From contig NZ_JAGGOG010000004.1 of assembly GCF_018614655.1 (NCBI RefSeq), positions 456,432-520,431 of the forward strand: a stretch of 64,000 nucleotides of DNA, written 5' to 3'. Source of the stretch: Pseudomonas fluorescens. GTDB lineage: Bacteria > Pseudomonadota > Gammaproteobacteria > Pseudomonadales > Pseudomonadaceae. A program made the translations under genes and the position numbers. Positions within the stretch are counted from its first letter, which is position 1. Every line of letters begins with the position of its first letter. This document shows, piece after piece, positions 38,937-47,953 of the stretch. Under the pieces are notes generated by a model. The model did not search any database and was not told where the DNA came from. It was given only the letters and a program-made list of their open reading frames with translations.

Positions 38937-40426
38937 TAATGCTCCGGAACCCCGAGCGGCTGCTCGGCGGGTTTATCAGTGGGGGGCGGTAGTGGCTTTT
39001 GCGCAATCGTCGGGCCGGCGGTCACGATGACCATTTTGTCGGCGCTCAAATGTTTGTTCAAAGCAGCTTTGACCTGATCAACGGTCAGGGCCTGGGATTG
39101 TTTCATGAAATCTTCCAGATAGCTCAGCGGCAGGTTGTAGAAACCCATGGCGCCCAGCTGTCCGACGATATCGGCGTTGCTGGCAGTCGACAGTGGGAAG
39201 CTGCCGGCCAGCTCGCGCTTGGCGTCGTCGAGTTCCTTTTGCGTCGGGCCGGTCTTGAGGTAGTCGGCCAACACCTGCTCCACCAAGCGTAGCGTGCCGC
39301 CGCTCATTTCGGCGCGCGTTTGCAGGTTGATCATGAACGGGCCACGAACCTGCATTGGCGAGAAACCGGAGTAGACGCCGTAGGTCAGGCCGCGTTTTTC
39401 ACGGACTTCGCTCATCAGGCGCGTACCGAAACCACCGCCGCCGAGGATCTGGTTGCCCAGGGACAGCGCGGCGTAGTCTGGATCGGCGCGGTCGATGCCC
39501 AATTGCGCGAGCAGCAAGTGCGTTTGCTTGGATGGAAATTCGATATGGCTGACACCCGGCTGGGGTTCGACTGGCTGAGCGATCTTCGCCAATGCCGGGC
39601 CTTTGGGCAATGAAGCGGAAACCTTGGCTACCATTGCTTCGGCTTCGGCGCGGGACAAGTCGCCCACCACCGCAATCACCGCGTTACCCGCGGCGTAGGC
39701 CTTGGCGTGAAACTCCCGTAACTGCGCGAGAGTAATGCCAGGAACGCTTTGGGCCGAGCCTTCACTCGGATGAGCGTAAGGATGATCGCCATACAGGCGC
39801 TTGAAGAGCTCGATGCCCGCCAGTTTGCCGGGGTTTTGTTTCTGGTATTCGAAGCCCGCCAGCAGTTGGTTCTTGATCCGTGCCAAGGAGTCGGCGGGGA
39901 AGGTCGGCTTGCCAATCACATCATCAAACAGCGCGAGGGCGGCGTCCCGCTTGTCGCTGGCACTCAGGCTGCGCAGGGAAACCACAGCCATGTCGCGATA
40001 GGCGCCATTGCCGAAATCAGCTCCGAGACCTTCGAAACCGGCGGCAATCTGGCTGACATCCTTGCCTGGCACGCCCTCATTGAGCATGGCGTTAGTCAGC
40101 AGCGCCACGCCGGGGGTGTTGCCGTCCTGGCTGCTGCCGGCGGCGAACAGGATGCGCATGTCGAACATCGGCAGTTCGTGGGCTTCGACGAACAGCACCT
40201 TGGCGCCTTCGGCGGTGTTCCAGGTTTGCACGTCGAGCTTGCGGTTGGTCGGGGCCTTGCCGTCGAGTTCGGTCAGGGATTGCAGGGTGTTGGCGGATTT
40301 GGCCTGGTCGAGCGCCTGGCTGGCGACGGAGTCGCTCGGGCGCAGGAAATAGACGGCGCAAGCGGCAGCCAGGGTGACAATGATCAGGCCGGGCAGCACC
40401 AGGCGGCTGTTTTTACGTTCACTCAT
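38936..40426 (-). CDS. M16 peptidase-like protein lacking the HXXEH motif
   Basis: This 496-residue protein has an N-terminal membrane anchor (about 10-29, LVLPGLIIVTLAAACAVYFL), so it faces the periplasm. The M16 fold is recognisable (FVEAHELPMFDMRILFAAGSSQD, LREFHAKAYAAGNAVIAVVGD, REKRGLTYGVYSGFSPM), but where active M16 enzymes have HXXEH the sequence reads LLTNAMLNEG. It is therefore probably the non-catalytic half of a heterodimeric protease, with the active partner immediately upstream. The start ATG 40426 overlaps that gene by 8 bases; the frame is open a few codons further to 40450. Confidence 0.88.
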   Translation of the reverse strand: MSERKNSRLVLPGLIIVTLAAACAVYFLRPSDSVASQALDQAKSANTLQSLTELDGKAPTNRKLDVQTWNTAEGAKVLFVEAHELPMFDMRILFAAGSSQDGNTPGVALLTNAMLNEGVPGKDVSQIAAGFEGLGADFGNGAYRDMAVVSLRSLSASDKRDAALALFDDVIGKPTFPADSLARIKNQLLAGFEYQKQNPGKLAGIELFKRLYGDHPYAHPSEGSAQSVPGITLAQLREFHAKAYAAGNAVIAVVGDLSRAEAEAMVAKVSASLPKGPALAKIAQPVEPQPGVSHIEFPSKQTHLLLAQLGIDRADPDYAALSLGNQILGGGGFGTRLMSEVREKRGLTYGVYSGFSPMQVRGPFMINLQTRAEMSGGTLRLVEQVLADYLKTGPTQKELDDAKRELAGSFPLSTASNADIVGQLGAMGFYNLPLSYLEDFMKQSQALTVDQVKAALNKHLSADKMVIVTAGPTIAQKPLPPPTDKPAEQPLGVPEH

Positions 40427-41774
40427 GAGCGGTCTCCTCAGGCAGAACATGGGCGACGCTGAGACGTTCGCGGGTGAAATAGGTGCGTGCAGCTTTCTGG
40501 ATGTCTTCGGCGGTCACGCTTTGCAGCTCGGCCAGTTCCGTGTCCATGAGCTTCCAGGACAGGCCGACGGTCTCCAGAGAGCCGATGGCGGTGGCTTGGC
40601 TGGTAATGGAGTCGCGCTCGTAGACCACGCCGGCGATGACTTGGGCGCGGATGCGCTCCAGCTCATCGGCGGTCGGTGGCTTGGCTTTCAACTCATCCAG
40701 CAGGCGCCACAGGCCAGCTTCGGCCTGTGCAACGGTTTTCTTCTTCTGCTGGTTCGGTGTGGCAGTCAGAGTGAACAGGCTGTCACCCCGGGTGTAGGCG
40801 TCGTAGTCGGATGAAGCGCCGGAGACCAGCTCTTCGCCGCGTTCCAGTTGGGTCGGGATCCGCGCGCTGTAACCGCCGTCCAGCAGCGCCGAAATCAGGC
40901 GCAGGGCATTGACCGAACGCTTGTCTTCAGTGGTGGCGAGGCTCGGTACGTTGAAACCGAGAATCACGCTCGGCAGTTGAGTCTGCACGTGCATGGTCAA
41001 CAGACGCTCGCCGGGCTCGGCCAGCTCCAGGGGAATCTTGGCTGGAGGCACGTCACGCTTGGGGATCGGGCCGAAGTAGCGCTGGGCCAGTGTTTTGACT
41101 TCATCCGGAGTGACGTCACCGACCACCACCAGGGTAGCGTTATTCGGCACGTACCAGGACTGGTACCAGTGGCGTAGTTCTTCGACCTTCATGCGGTCCA
41201 GGTCGGCCATCCAGCCGATGGTCGGCGTGTGGTAACCGCTGGCCGGGTAAGCCATGGCCTTGAAGCGCTCGTAGGCCTTGGACATCGGGTTGTCGTCGGT
41301 GCGCAGGCGGCGTTCTTCCTTGATCACCTCGATCTCGCGGCTGAACTCGTCGGCCGGCAGGCGCAAGCTGGCCATGCGGTCGGCTTCCAGTTCAAAGGCG
41401 ACGCCCAGGCGGTCACGGGCCAGGACCTGATAATAAGCGGTGTAGTCATCACTGGTGAATGCGTTCTCTTCGGCGCCCAGGTCGCGCAAGATCAGCGAGG
41501 CCTGGCCTGGGCCGACCTTGGCGCTACCCTTGAACATCATGTGTTCCAAGGCGTGGGACAAACCGGTCTGGCCCGGGGTTTCATAGCTGGAGCCGACCTT
41601 GTACCAGACCTGGGAAACCACCACCGGGGCGCGATGGTCTTCGCGCACGACGACCTTGAGGCCGTTGTCCAGGGTGAATTCGTGGGTGGGTTGTGGGTCG
41701 GCAGCCAGGGCTGAAAGGGGCAGACAAACTGTGCTGAGCAGCAGGCCTGCGGCGCGGCGGGCTAGAGCATTCAT
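40419..41774 (-). CDS. M16 zinc peptidase, catalytic subunit
   Basis: This 451-residue periplasmic zinc protease has a signal peptide (1 to about 25, SALAA) and the inverted zinc motif H74-ALE-H78 with Glu77 as base; a distal glutamate is expected in the ENAFTSDDYTAYY region. C-terminal repeats of the M16 fold are present. It is the first gene of the operon with the inactive homologue and rsmD. The architecture resembles YmxG/PqqL-type paired peptidases; the substrate is unknown. Confidence 0.9.
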   Translation of the reverse strand: MNALARRAAGLLLSTVCLPLSALAADPQPTHEFTLDNGLKVVVREDHRAPVVVSQVWYKVGSSYETPGQTGLSHALEHMMFKGSAKVGPGQASLILRDLGAEENAFTSDDYTAYYQVLARDRLGVAFELEADRMASLRLPADEFSREIEVIKEERRLRTDDNPMSKAYERFKAMAYPASGYHTPTIGWMADLDRMKVEELRHWYQSWYVPNNATLVVVGDVTPDEVKTLAQRYFGPIPKRDVPPAKIPLELAEPGERLLTMHVQTQLPSVILGFNVPSLATTEDKRSVNALRLISALLDGGYSARIPTQLERGEELVSGASSDYDAYTRGDSLFTLTATPNQQKKKTVAQAEAGLWRLLDELKAKPPTADELERIRAQVIAGVVYERDSITSQATAIGSLETVGLSWKLMDTELAELQSVTAEDIQKAARTYFTRERLSVAHVLPEETAHE

Positions 41775-42128
41775 TCGTTTTTAAACCTGTTGAGCTGCCC
41801 GCTTGGTCTTAGCGTCGGCGGGCGAGGAGGTGCTAGGATACTGATCCGATTTACTGGCGGCCACGGCTATAAGACCTTGGGCTGTCATATCGCTTCGGAT
41901 CCAGTCGTAGGAATGATGGAGTTAGCGGTGGGTTTCCCCGACAATCTTCCATTTTTCGCCGATTTTATCGCTTCAGTCCTATATTGAATCGATTTGTTGA
42001 GGCCTTATTTTTCGCCTCACAGAATGTTGCGCATGAACAAGCTGGCTAAAAAACAGTCTGTTCTGCATCGAATTTTATTTACCGAGGCGCCTCCATGGCG
42101 CATCGCTACCTTGAGATAGCCGTCCTCC
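41775..42128. other. Divergent gap between the M16 operon and ftsY
   Basis: This 354-base region is richer in A/T in its second half (41941-42080), where an ftsY promoter is expected. Small open frames on both strands (for example 41790-41987) have no ribosome-binding site or recognisable product. A short GAGGC/GCCTC inverted repeat lies at 41999-42018. No REP element was seen. Confidence 0.5.
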
Positions 42129-43550
42129 ATGTTTGGTTCCAACGACGACAAGAAGACCCCAGCTGCGGCTGGCGAGAAGAAAGGCCTGTTCGGATGGCTG
42201 CGCAAAAAGCCGCAGGAAACCGTCGTCGAACAGCCGCAGGTTCAACCTGAACCGATTCCTGAGCCGGTAGCAGAAGCCGAGCCGGTTGCCGAAGCACCGG
42301 CCCCGGTGGTGTTGCCGATGGCTGAGCCGGTGTTGCAGCCGGTGGTTGAGCCGGAGCCGGAAGTAGCGCCTGAGCCTGAGTACAAACCGTGGCTGGTCTT
42401 GCCGGTGGCGGAAGAACCGGTGGCACTGGTCGAGGATGAGCAGGCCGAGCATGTGACGCCGCCGATTCCGGCCATTGTGGAGCCGGTTCAGGTTGTGGTT
42501 GAAGAGCCGCCAGTCATCGAAGCGCCTGCTCCGGTCGTGGTCGAGCCTGTTGTGGCGCCAATTGTTGTCGCTACGCCCGCTGTCGTTGAGGAGCCAGTCG
42601 CTCCCACCGAAACCAGCAAAACCGGCTTCTTCGCTCGTCTGAAGCAAGGCCTGAGCAAGACCAGCGCCAGCATTGGCGAAGGCATGGCCAGCCTGTTCCT
42701 GGGCAAAAAAACCATCGATGACGAGTTGCTGGAAGATATCGAAACCCGCCTGCTGACCGCAGACGTAGGCGTCGAAGCCACCGCCGTGATCATCCAGAGC
42801 CTGACCCAGAAGGTCGCGCGCAAGCAACTGACCGACGCCGATGCGCTCTACAAGTCCCTGCAGGCCGAACTGGCCGCCATGCTCAAGCCGGTGGAAGCAC
42901 CGTTGGTCTTTGCTTCGCAGAGCAAGCCTTTTGTGATCCTTGTGGTCGGCGTCAACGGCGCCGGCAAGACCACCACCATCGGCAAGCTGGCCAAGAAGCT
43001 GCAACTGGAAGGCAAGAAAGTCATGCTCGCCGCCGGTGACACCTTCCGTGCCGCGGCCGTAGAGCAGCTGCAGGTCTGGGGTGAGCGTAACAAGATCCCG
43101 GTGATCGCCCAGCACACTGGCGCCGATTCCGCGTCGGTGATCTTTGATGCGGTGCAGGCCGCCAAGGCTCGTAACATTGATGTACTGATCGCCGATACCG
43201 CCGGTCGCCTGCACACCAAAGACAACTTGATGGAAGAGTTGAAGAAGGTGCGCCGGGTCATCGGCAAGCTGGACGCCGACGCGCCGCACGAGGTTTTGCT
43301 GGTGTTGGACGCCGGTACCGGCCAGAACGCCATCAGTCAGGCCAAACAATTCCACCAGACGGTCCAACTGACCGGCCTGGCATTGACTAAGCTCGACGGC
43401 ACGGCCAAGGGTGGCGTGATCTTCGCCCTGGCCAAGCAGTTCGGATTGCCGATTCGTTACATCGGCGTCGGTGAAGGCATCGACGATCTGCGCACGTTTG
43501 AAGCCGAACCCTTTGTACAGGCACTCTTTGCCGAGCGGGAGCGTTCATGA
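42129..43550 (+). CDS. ftsY: Signal recognition particle receptor FtsY
   Basis: FtsY docks SRP-ribosome complexes at the inner membrane for co-translational insertion. The 473-residue protein has a long acidic N-terminal A domain (about 1-155) rich in Glu, Pro and Val, then the N domain and the G domain with GVNGAGKTTTIGKLAKKL (P-loop), DTFRAAAVEQL, DTAGRLHTKDNLMEEL and TKLDGTAKGG. It is the first gene of ftsY-ftsE-ftsX, with a 4-base overlap to ftsE. No strong ribosome-binding site is visible before ATG 42129, but the MFGSNDDKK start fits other pseudomonads. Confidence 0.95.
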   Translation: MFGSNDDKKTPAAAGEKKGLFGWLRKKPQETVVEQPQVQPEPIPEPVAEAEPVAEAPAPVVLPMAEPVLQPVVEPEPEVAPEPEYKPWLVLPVAEEPVALVEDEQAEHVTPPIPAIVEPVQVVVEEPPVIEAPAPVVVEPVVAPIVVATPAVVEEPVAPTETSKTGFFARLKQGLSKTSASIGEGMASLFLGKKTIDDELLEDIETRLLTADVGVEATAVIIQSLTQKVARKQLTDADALYKSLQAELAAMLKPVEAPLVFASQSKPFVILVVGVNGAGKTTTIGKLAKKLQLEGKKVMLAAGDTFRAAAVEQLQVWGERNKIPVIAQHTGADSASVIFDAVQAAKARNIDVLIADTAGRLHTKDNLMEELKKVRRVIGKLDADAPHEVLLVLDAGTGQNAISQAKQFHQTVQLTGLALTKLDGTAKGGVIFALAKQFGLPIRYIGVGEGIDDLRTFEAEPFVQALFAERERS

Positions 43551-44218
43551 TTCGTTTCGAACAGGTCGGTAAACGCTACGCCAACGGGCATGTCGGCTTG
43601 CATGAGCTGAGTTTCCGGGTGCGTCGTGGCGAATTCTTGTTTGTCACCGGCCATTCGGGAGCCGGTAAAAGTACGTTGTTGCGCCTTCTGTTGGCCATGG
43701 AGCGACCCTCCACTGGAAAATTGCTGCTGGCTGGGCAAGATCTGTCCACCATCAGTAATGCGCAAATTCCGTTTTTGCGCCGTCAGATTGGCGTGGTGTT
43801 CCAGAACCACCAGTTGCTGTTTGATCGCACGGTGTTCAATAACATTGCCTTGCCTTTGCAGATTCTCGGGCTGTCCAAGGCGGAAATCATCAAGCGCGTG
43901 GATTCGGCCCTGGAGCGCGTGGCGCTGTCGGACAAAACCGACCTGTACCCCGGCGATCTGTCCACCGGCCAGCAACAGCGCGTCGGTATTGCCCGCGCCA
44001 TCGTCCACCGTCCGGCCCTGCTGTTGGCGGATGAGCCCACCGGTAACCTTGACCCACGCCTGGCGGCAGAAATCATGGGTGTGTTCGAAGACATCAACCG
44101 CCTGGGCACCAGTGTGCTGATCGCCAGTCACGACCTGGCGCTGATTGCTCGCATGCGTCATCGCATGCTGACTCTGCAACGCGGTCGTCTGATTGGTGAT
44201 GGGGAGGCAGGGGTATGA
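43547..44218 (+). CDS. ftsE: Cell-division ABC ATPase FtsE
   Basis: This 223-residue ATPase works with FtsX to activate septal peptidoglycan hydrolases. Walker A is GHSGAGKST (35-43), the signature LSTGQQQR, and Walker B LLADEPTGNLD. The ABC signature has Thr for Gly (LSTGQ), common in FtsE. It overlaps both ftsY and ftsX by 4 bases (ATGA junctions), so translation is tightly coupled. Confidence 0.96.
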   Translation: MIRFEQVGKRYANGHVGLHELSFRVRRGEFLFVTGHSGAGKSTLLRLLLAMERPSTGKLLLAGQDLSTISNAQIPFLRRQIGVVFQNHQLLFDRTVFNNIALPLQILGLSKAEIIKRVDSALERVALSDKTDLYPGDLSTGQQQRVGIARAIVHRPALLLADEPTGNLDPRLAAEIMGVFEDINRLGTSVLIASHDLALIARMRHRMLTLQRGRLIGDGEAGV

Positions 44219-45237
44219 GTGCTACACGCAGCCCAAAAGTTTCCGAGCGCGTCGCGCCTAAACCGGCCGACCCGCAACCGCAAAAGAAAAAACGCGACGA
44301 AGACGACGGCCCGGATTTCGGCACCTTGGTGCACGCCTGGATCGAAAGTCACCGCGCCAGTTTGCTGGACAGCCTGCGCCGTTTGGGCAAGCAGCCAATA
44401 GGCAGCTTTTTCACTTGTCTGGTGATGGCTGTGGCCTTGAGCCTGCCGATGGGCTTGTCGCTGCTGCTTAATAATGTGGAGCGCCTTGGCGGTTCCTGGC
44501 AGCGAGCAGCGCAGATTTCCCTGTACTTGAACCTGGATGCCAGTTCCAAGGAAGGCGAGGCTCTGGTCGAAGAGATCAAGGGCGTTCCTGGCGTGGCCGA
44601 TGCTGAATACATCAGTCGTGATCAGGCGCTGGAAGAGTTCCAGCAGCAGTCCGGCCTGGGCGAAGCACTCAAGGAGTTGCCGCAAAACCCGCTGCCCGGC
44701 GTAGTGCTGGTGACACCCAATGAAGTCGACAAGCCGACCCTTGAAGCCCTGCGACAAAAACTCGCAGAGATGCCCAAGGTGCAGCAGGCGCAACTTGATC
44801 TAGTCTGGGTTGAGCGTCTGGCAGCCATTCTCAAGTTGGGCGACCGGTTTGTCTTCGGTCTGACGGTGCTGCTGGTTTCTGCATTACTTTTGGTGATAGG
44901 CAATACCATTCGTCTTCATATTGAAAACCGTCGCACCGAGATAGAAGTGATTAAACTGGTCGGCGGCACGGACAGCTATGTACGTCGTCCATTTCTGTAT
45001 ATGGGCGCGTTGTATGGCTTTGGTGCCGGGATCTTGTCCTGGGGTGTGTTGGCGTTCGGCCTGGATTGGCTGAACGACGCGGTAGTCGGGCTGGCCGGTT
45101 TGTACGGCAGTGATTTTGCCTTGGCTGGAGTGCCGGTTGCCGATGGTCTGTCGCTCTTGCTTGGCGCGGTGTTGTTGGGGTATATCGGTGCTTGGATTGC
45201 GGTCGCACGGCATTTACGTGAGCTGGCACCGAAGTAG
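44215..45237 (+). CDS. ftsX: Cell-division membrane protein FtsX
   Basis: This 340-residue FtsX has a polar, charged cytoplasmic N-terminus (1-60), a first transmembrane helix (about 65-85), a periplasmic domain (85-205) that engages EnvC-type activators, and three further helices (about 210-235, 260-285, 305-330). With FtsE it transmits ATP hydrolysis to amidase control at the septum. Located directly upstream of rpoH, the widespread gammaproteobacterial order. Confidence 0.95.
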   Translation: MSATRSPKVSERVAPKPADPQPQKKKRDEDDGPDFGTLVHAWIESHRASLLDSLRRLGKQPIGSFFTCLVMAVALSLPMGLSLLLNNVERLGGSWQRAAQISLYLNLDASSKEGEALVEEIKGVPGVADAEYISRDQALEEFQQQSGLGEALKELPQNPLPGVVLVTPNEVDKPTLEALRQKLAEMPKVQQAQLDLVWVERLAAILKLGDRFVFGLTVLLVSALLLVIGNTIRLHIENRRTEIEVIKLVGGTDSYVRRPFLYMGALYGFGAGILSWGVLAFGLDWLNDAVVGLAGLYGSDFALAGVPVADGLSLLLGAVLLGYIGAWIAVARHLRELAPK

Positions 45238-45369
45238 TTAATGTCAGATTAATGTGGGTTCGTTTGTATTGGCCGTGACAGTGGTTTTTAGGGAACTTGT
45301 CCTACGGTTCCCGGTCAATTTTTCGCAGTGCTGAAAAGCACGAGTTATGTGAGTCGGAGGTTTTTTCGT

Positions 45370-46224
45370 ATGACCACTTCTTTGCAACCTGCTTATGCAC
45401 TGGTTCCAGGCGCAAACCTGGAAGCCTATGTGCATACGGTCAACAGCATTCCTTTGCTGACGCCCGAGCAGGAGCGTGAACTGGCCGAGAGTCTCTACTA
45501 TGAGCAGGATTTGGGGGCGGCTCGGCAGATGGTGCTCGCCCACCTGCGTTTTGTTGTACATATTGCCCGTAGCTATTCCGGCTACGGCCTGGCCCAGGCT
45601 GACCTGATTCAGGAAGGCAACGTTGGCCTGATGAAAGCGGTGAAGCGCTTCAACCCGGAAATGGGTGTGCGCCTCGTATCGTTTGCTGTGCACTGGATCA
45701 AGGCGGAAATTCACGAGTTCATCTTGCGCAACTGGCGCATTGTGAAAGTCGCGACCACCAAGGCTCAGCGCAAACTGTTCTTTAACCTGCGCAGCCAGAA
45801 GAAACGTCTGGCGTGGCTGAACAACGAAGAAGTGCACCGCGTGGCGGAAAGCCTCGGTGTAGAGCCTCGTGAAGTGCGCGAGATGGAAAGTCGCCTGACC
45901 GGCCATGATATGGCCTTCGACCCGGCCGCAGAAGCGGACGACGACAGCGCCTTCCAATCGCCGGCCAACTACCTGGAAGACCACCGGTACGACCCGGCGC
46001 GTCAACTGGAAGACGCCGACTGGAGCGACAACTCCAACCACAACCTGCACGAAGCACTGGAAGTGCTGGACGACCGAAGCCGTGACATCCTCTACCAGCG
46101 CTGGCTGGCAGAAGAAAAAGCCACGCTGCACGACCTGGCGCAGAAGTACAACGTATCGGCCGAGCGGATTCGTCAGCTCGAGAAAAGTGCCATGAACAAG
46201 CTGAAATTGTCGATCGCCGCTTAA
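45370..46224 (+). CDS. rpoH: Heat-shock sigma factor RpoH (sigma-32)
   Basis: This 284-residue alternative sigma factor directs heat-shock gene transcription. Region 2 is visible ([36 protein letters not shown] and [16 protein letters not shown]), the RpoH-specific box QRKLFFNLR follows, and region 4 ends with the HTH ([26 protein letters not shown]). I start at ATG 45370 ([14 protein letters not shown]), with GGAGG 9 bases upstream; the frame is open to 45328. The 132-base leader probably carries its own promoters, separate from ftsX. A strong terminator follows. Confidence 0.97.
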   Translation: MTTSLQPAYALVPGANLEAYVHTVNSIPLLTPEQERELAESLYYEQDLGAARQMVLAHLRFVVHIARSYSGYGLAQADLIQEGNVGLMKAVKRFNPEMGVRLVSFAVHWIKAEIHEFILRNWRIVKVATTKAQRKLFFNLRSQKKRLAWLNNEEVHRVAESLGVEPREVREMESRLTGHDMAFDPAAEADDDSAFQSPANYLEDHRYDPARQLEDADWSDNSNHNLHEALEVLDDRSRDILYQRWLAEEKATLHDLAQKYNVSAERIRQLEKSAMNKLKLSIAA

Positions 46225-46245
46225 AAGCAGCGAACGTACAAAAAA

Positions 46246-46271
46246 ATGCCCCGATCACCAGATCGGGGCAT
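46246..46271. terminator. Intrinsic terminator after rpoH
   Basis: The stem ATGCCCCGATC/GATCGGGGCAT has eleven pairs with tetraloop ACCA, flanked by A6 on the left and T5 on the right (46271-46275). It therefore works in both directions and also serves convergent mtgA. Confidence 0.95.
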
Positions 46272-46311
46272 TTTTGTATATGCAAGGTTCCGGCCATGAA
46301 CGTTAACTCGC

Positions 46312-46414
46312 CGTAGCAGTTGTCGAGCTTTAGCGAGGCTACGTGGGCCGCGCCGCAGTTCTCAATATCGCGTCGCGCCTGACGCAGCCTCGCTAAAGCT
46401 CGACAGCTGCTACG
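46312..46414. repeat. CGTAGCAG-type inverted repeat
   Basis: Outer arms at 46312-46344 (CGTAGCAGTTGTCGAGCTTT...) and about 46382-46414 (...AAAGCTCGACAGCTGCTACG) match except for a few positions. The middle holds AGCGAGGCT/AGCCTCGCT. It differs in sequence from the GGGCTTGC-type REPs and is the only copy of this type in the window. Confidence 0.85.
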
Positions 46415-46441
46415 AGAGTAACGGGGCCTCCGTGGTGTGGG

Positions 46442-47164
46442 TCAGTCGGCCCAAGGCGCCTTGCGTGAGTCATTGAGCCCGATCAGATAACTATCCCCAC
46501 CCAACTGGCTCATCTGCCGCCGAATCCACCCCGCCCGTTGTGACACATAAGACGTCGGATGGCTGGCACTCCACACCCGCGGGTTAGGCAATACCGCCGC
46601 CAGATAGCTGGCCTGCTGACGGCTCAGAGCCTTCGCACTCACGCCAAAGTGATGCCGCGCCGCCGCTTCCGCGCCAAACACACCTTCATCCCACTCCACA
46701 CTGTTGAGATACACCTCGAGAATCCGCTGCTTGGGCCAAAGCACCTCGATCAGCCCGGTAAACCAGGCCTCCAGTCCCTTGCGCAACCAGCTACGGCCAG
46801 CCCACAGAAACAGGTTCTTCGACACTTGCTGGCTCAGCGTGCTGGCACCGCGAATCGATCCACCACGTTCGTTATGCAGCAACGCTGCCTGGATCGCACC
46901 GAAATCAAAGCCCCAATGTTCGGGAAAGCGTTGGTCCTCACCGGCCATGACCGCCACTTTCAGGTCATCGGAGATTTCATCCCACGGTTTCCAGGTGCGC
47001 TGCAGGTCAATGGGTTCACCGTCGATCCAGGATTCGACCTTGCGCTCGACCATCAGCGCCGTCCCCGGCGGTGGCACCACACGAAACAGCAGCACCAGCA
47101 AAACGCTGGCGATGGCGAACCATTTCACGGCTTTGAGAAAACGACTGAAGAGGAGACGCAGCAT
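46442..47164 (-). CDS. mtgA: Monofunctional peptidoglycan glycosyltransferase MtgA
   Basis: This 240-residue enzyme has one N-terminal membrane anchor (about 12-32) and a GT51 domain: the catalytic motif AGEDQRFPEHWGFDFGAI (first Glu is the base), RGGSIRGASTLSQQVSKNLFLW and WPKQRILEVYLNSVEWDEGVFG. It polymerises lipid II glycan chains without a transpeptidase domain. It is divergent from the DUF423 gene. Length and motifs are normal. Confidence 0.95.
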   Translation of the reverse strand: MLRLLFSRFLKAVKWFAIASVLLVLLFRVVPPPGTALMVERKVESWIDGEPIDLQRTWKPWDEISDDLKVAVMAGEDQRFPEHWGFDFGAIQAALLHNERGGSIRGASTLSQQVSKNLFLWAGRSWLRKGLEAWFTGLIEVLWPKQRILEVYLNSVEWDEGVFGAEAAARHHFGVSAKALSRQQASYLAAVLPNPRVWSASHPTSYVSQRAGWIRRQMSQLGGDSYLIGLNDSRKAPWAD

Positions 47165-47238
47165 AGAGATGGCTTGGCCGGAGCGTTTGAGCGGGCCATT
47201 ATACAGACCCTGCCCACCGAGTCTGACTGGAGTTCCTC

Positions 47239-47616
47239 ATGCTGCGTGGCTTTCTGATGCTGGCTGCCTTTTTCGGTTTCACCGGCGTTGCCCTGGGGGC
47301 ATTCGCCGCCCATGGCCTGAAAAACCGTCTGAGCGCCGACTACCTGGCGATTTTTCATACTGGCGTCACGTATCAACTGGTGCATGCCCTGGCCCTGTTC
47401 GGGGTCGCGCTGCTGGCGGCGCACATTCCGGGGCGGCTGGTCACTTGGGCGGGGGTGTCGTTTGCCGTGGGTATCCTGCTGTTCTCCGGCAGCCTTTACT
47501 TGCTGACCCTTCTTGGCATCAGCAAACTCGGGATCGTCACCCCGATCGGCGGCCTGGCATTCCTGGTCGGCTGGTTCTGCCTCGGTCTTACGGCCTGGCG
47601 CTTGCAGGCTGCCTGA
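47239..47616 (+). CDS. DUF423 small membrane protein
   Basis: This 125-residue protein has four hydrophobic segments and the family pattern GALGVALGAFAAHGL (here TGVALGAFAAHGLKNRLS) with YQLVHALALF. YgdD-type DUF423 proteins have no established function. The ATG at 47239 follows a GGAG site. It may share a transcript with thiS, 71 bases downstream. Confidence 0.88.
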   Translation: MLRGFLMLAAFFGFTGVALGAFAAHGLKNRLSADYLAIFHTGVTYQLVHALALFGVALLAAHIPGRLVTWAGVSFAVGILLFSGSLYLLTLLGISKLGIVTPIGGLAFLVGWFCLGLTAWRLQAA

Positions 47617-47687
47617 CCAAGGGGCTTGGGTCGACAACGGTGATCGGGCTAGAATGCGGGCCCCTAAAAACGATGGCGGCCCGTGGC

Positions 47688-47888
47688 ATGCGCATTCAGT
47701 TGAACGGCGAATCCTTTGAACTGCCCGACGGTGAAACCGTTGCGGCCCTGCTGACCCGCCTGGACTTGACCGGACGCCGTGTCGCAGTGGAACTCAATCA
47801 GGATATCGTCCCGCGTAGCCAGCACGCCGAGACCGCGCTCACCGAAGGTGATCAGGTCGAAGTGGTCCACGCCATCGGCGGCGGCTAG
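47688..47888 (+). CDS. thiS: Sulfur carrier protein ThiS
   Basis: This 66-residue ubiquitin-like carrier holds the sulfur for the thiazole ring of thiamine as a C-terminal thiocarboxylate. The short gene starts at ATG 47688 ([22 protein letters not shown]) and ends with the obligatory Gly-Gly (HAIGGG). The same frame is open far upstream, but those residues are antisense to other genes. An ATG five codons earlier (47673) is a weaker option. thiG, its partner, follows after 65 bases. Confidence 0.95.
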   Translation: MRIQLNGESFELPDGETVAALLTRLDLTGRRVAVELNQDIVPRSQHAETALTEGDQVEVVHAIGGG

Positions 47889-47953
47889 CCGTCCGGCGCT
47901 CAAGCGCGCTCCCCCGCATTCTGCAGAACCTCACCCCATTTCGAGGATTTCCC

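Noticed and set aside
42075..43367. 430-codon open frame opposite ftsY
   Set aside because: FtsY is certain on the other strand. The antisense product is low-complexity (His, Arg, Leu repeats) and arises from the Glu/Pro/Val-rich A domain.
46704..47687. Long frame read as an N-terminal extension of ThiS
   Set aside because: The part before 47688 overlaps mtgA on the other strand and the DUF423 gene in another frame. ThiS is a 66-residue protein elsewhere.
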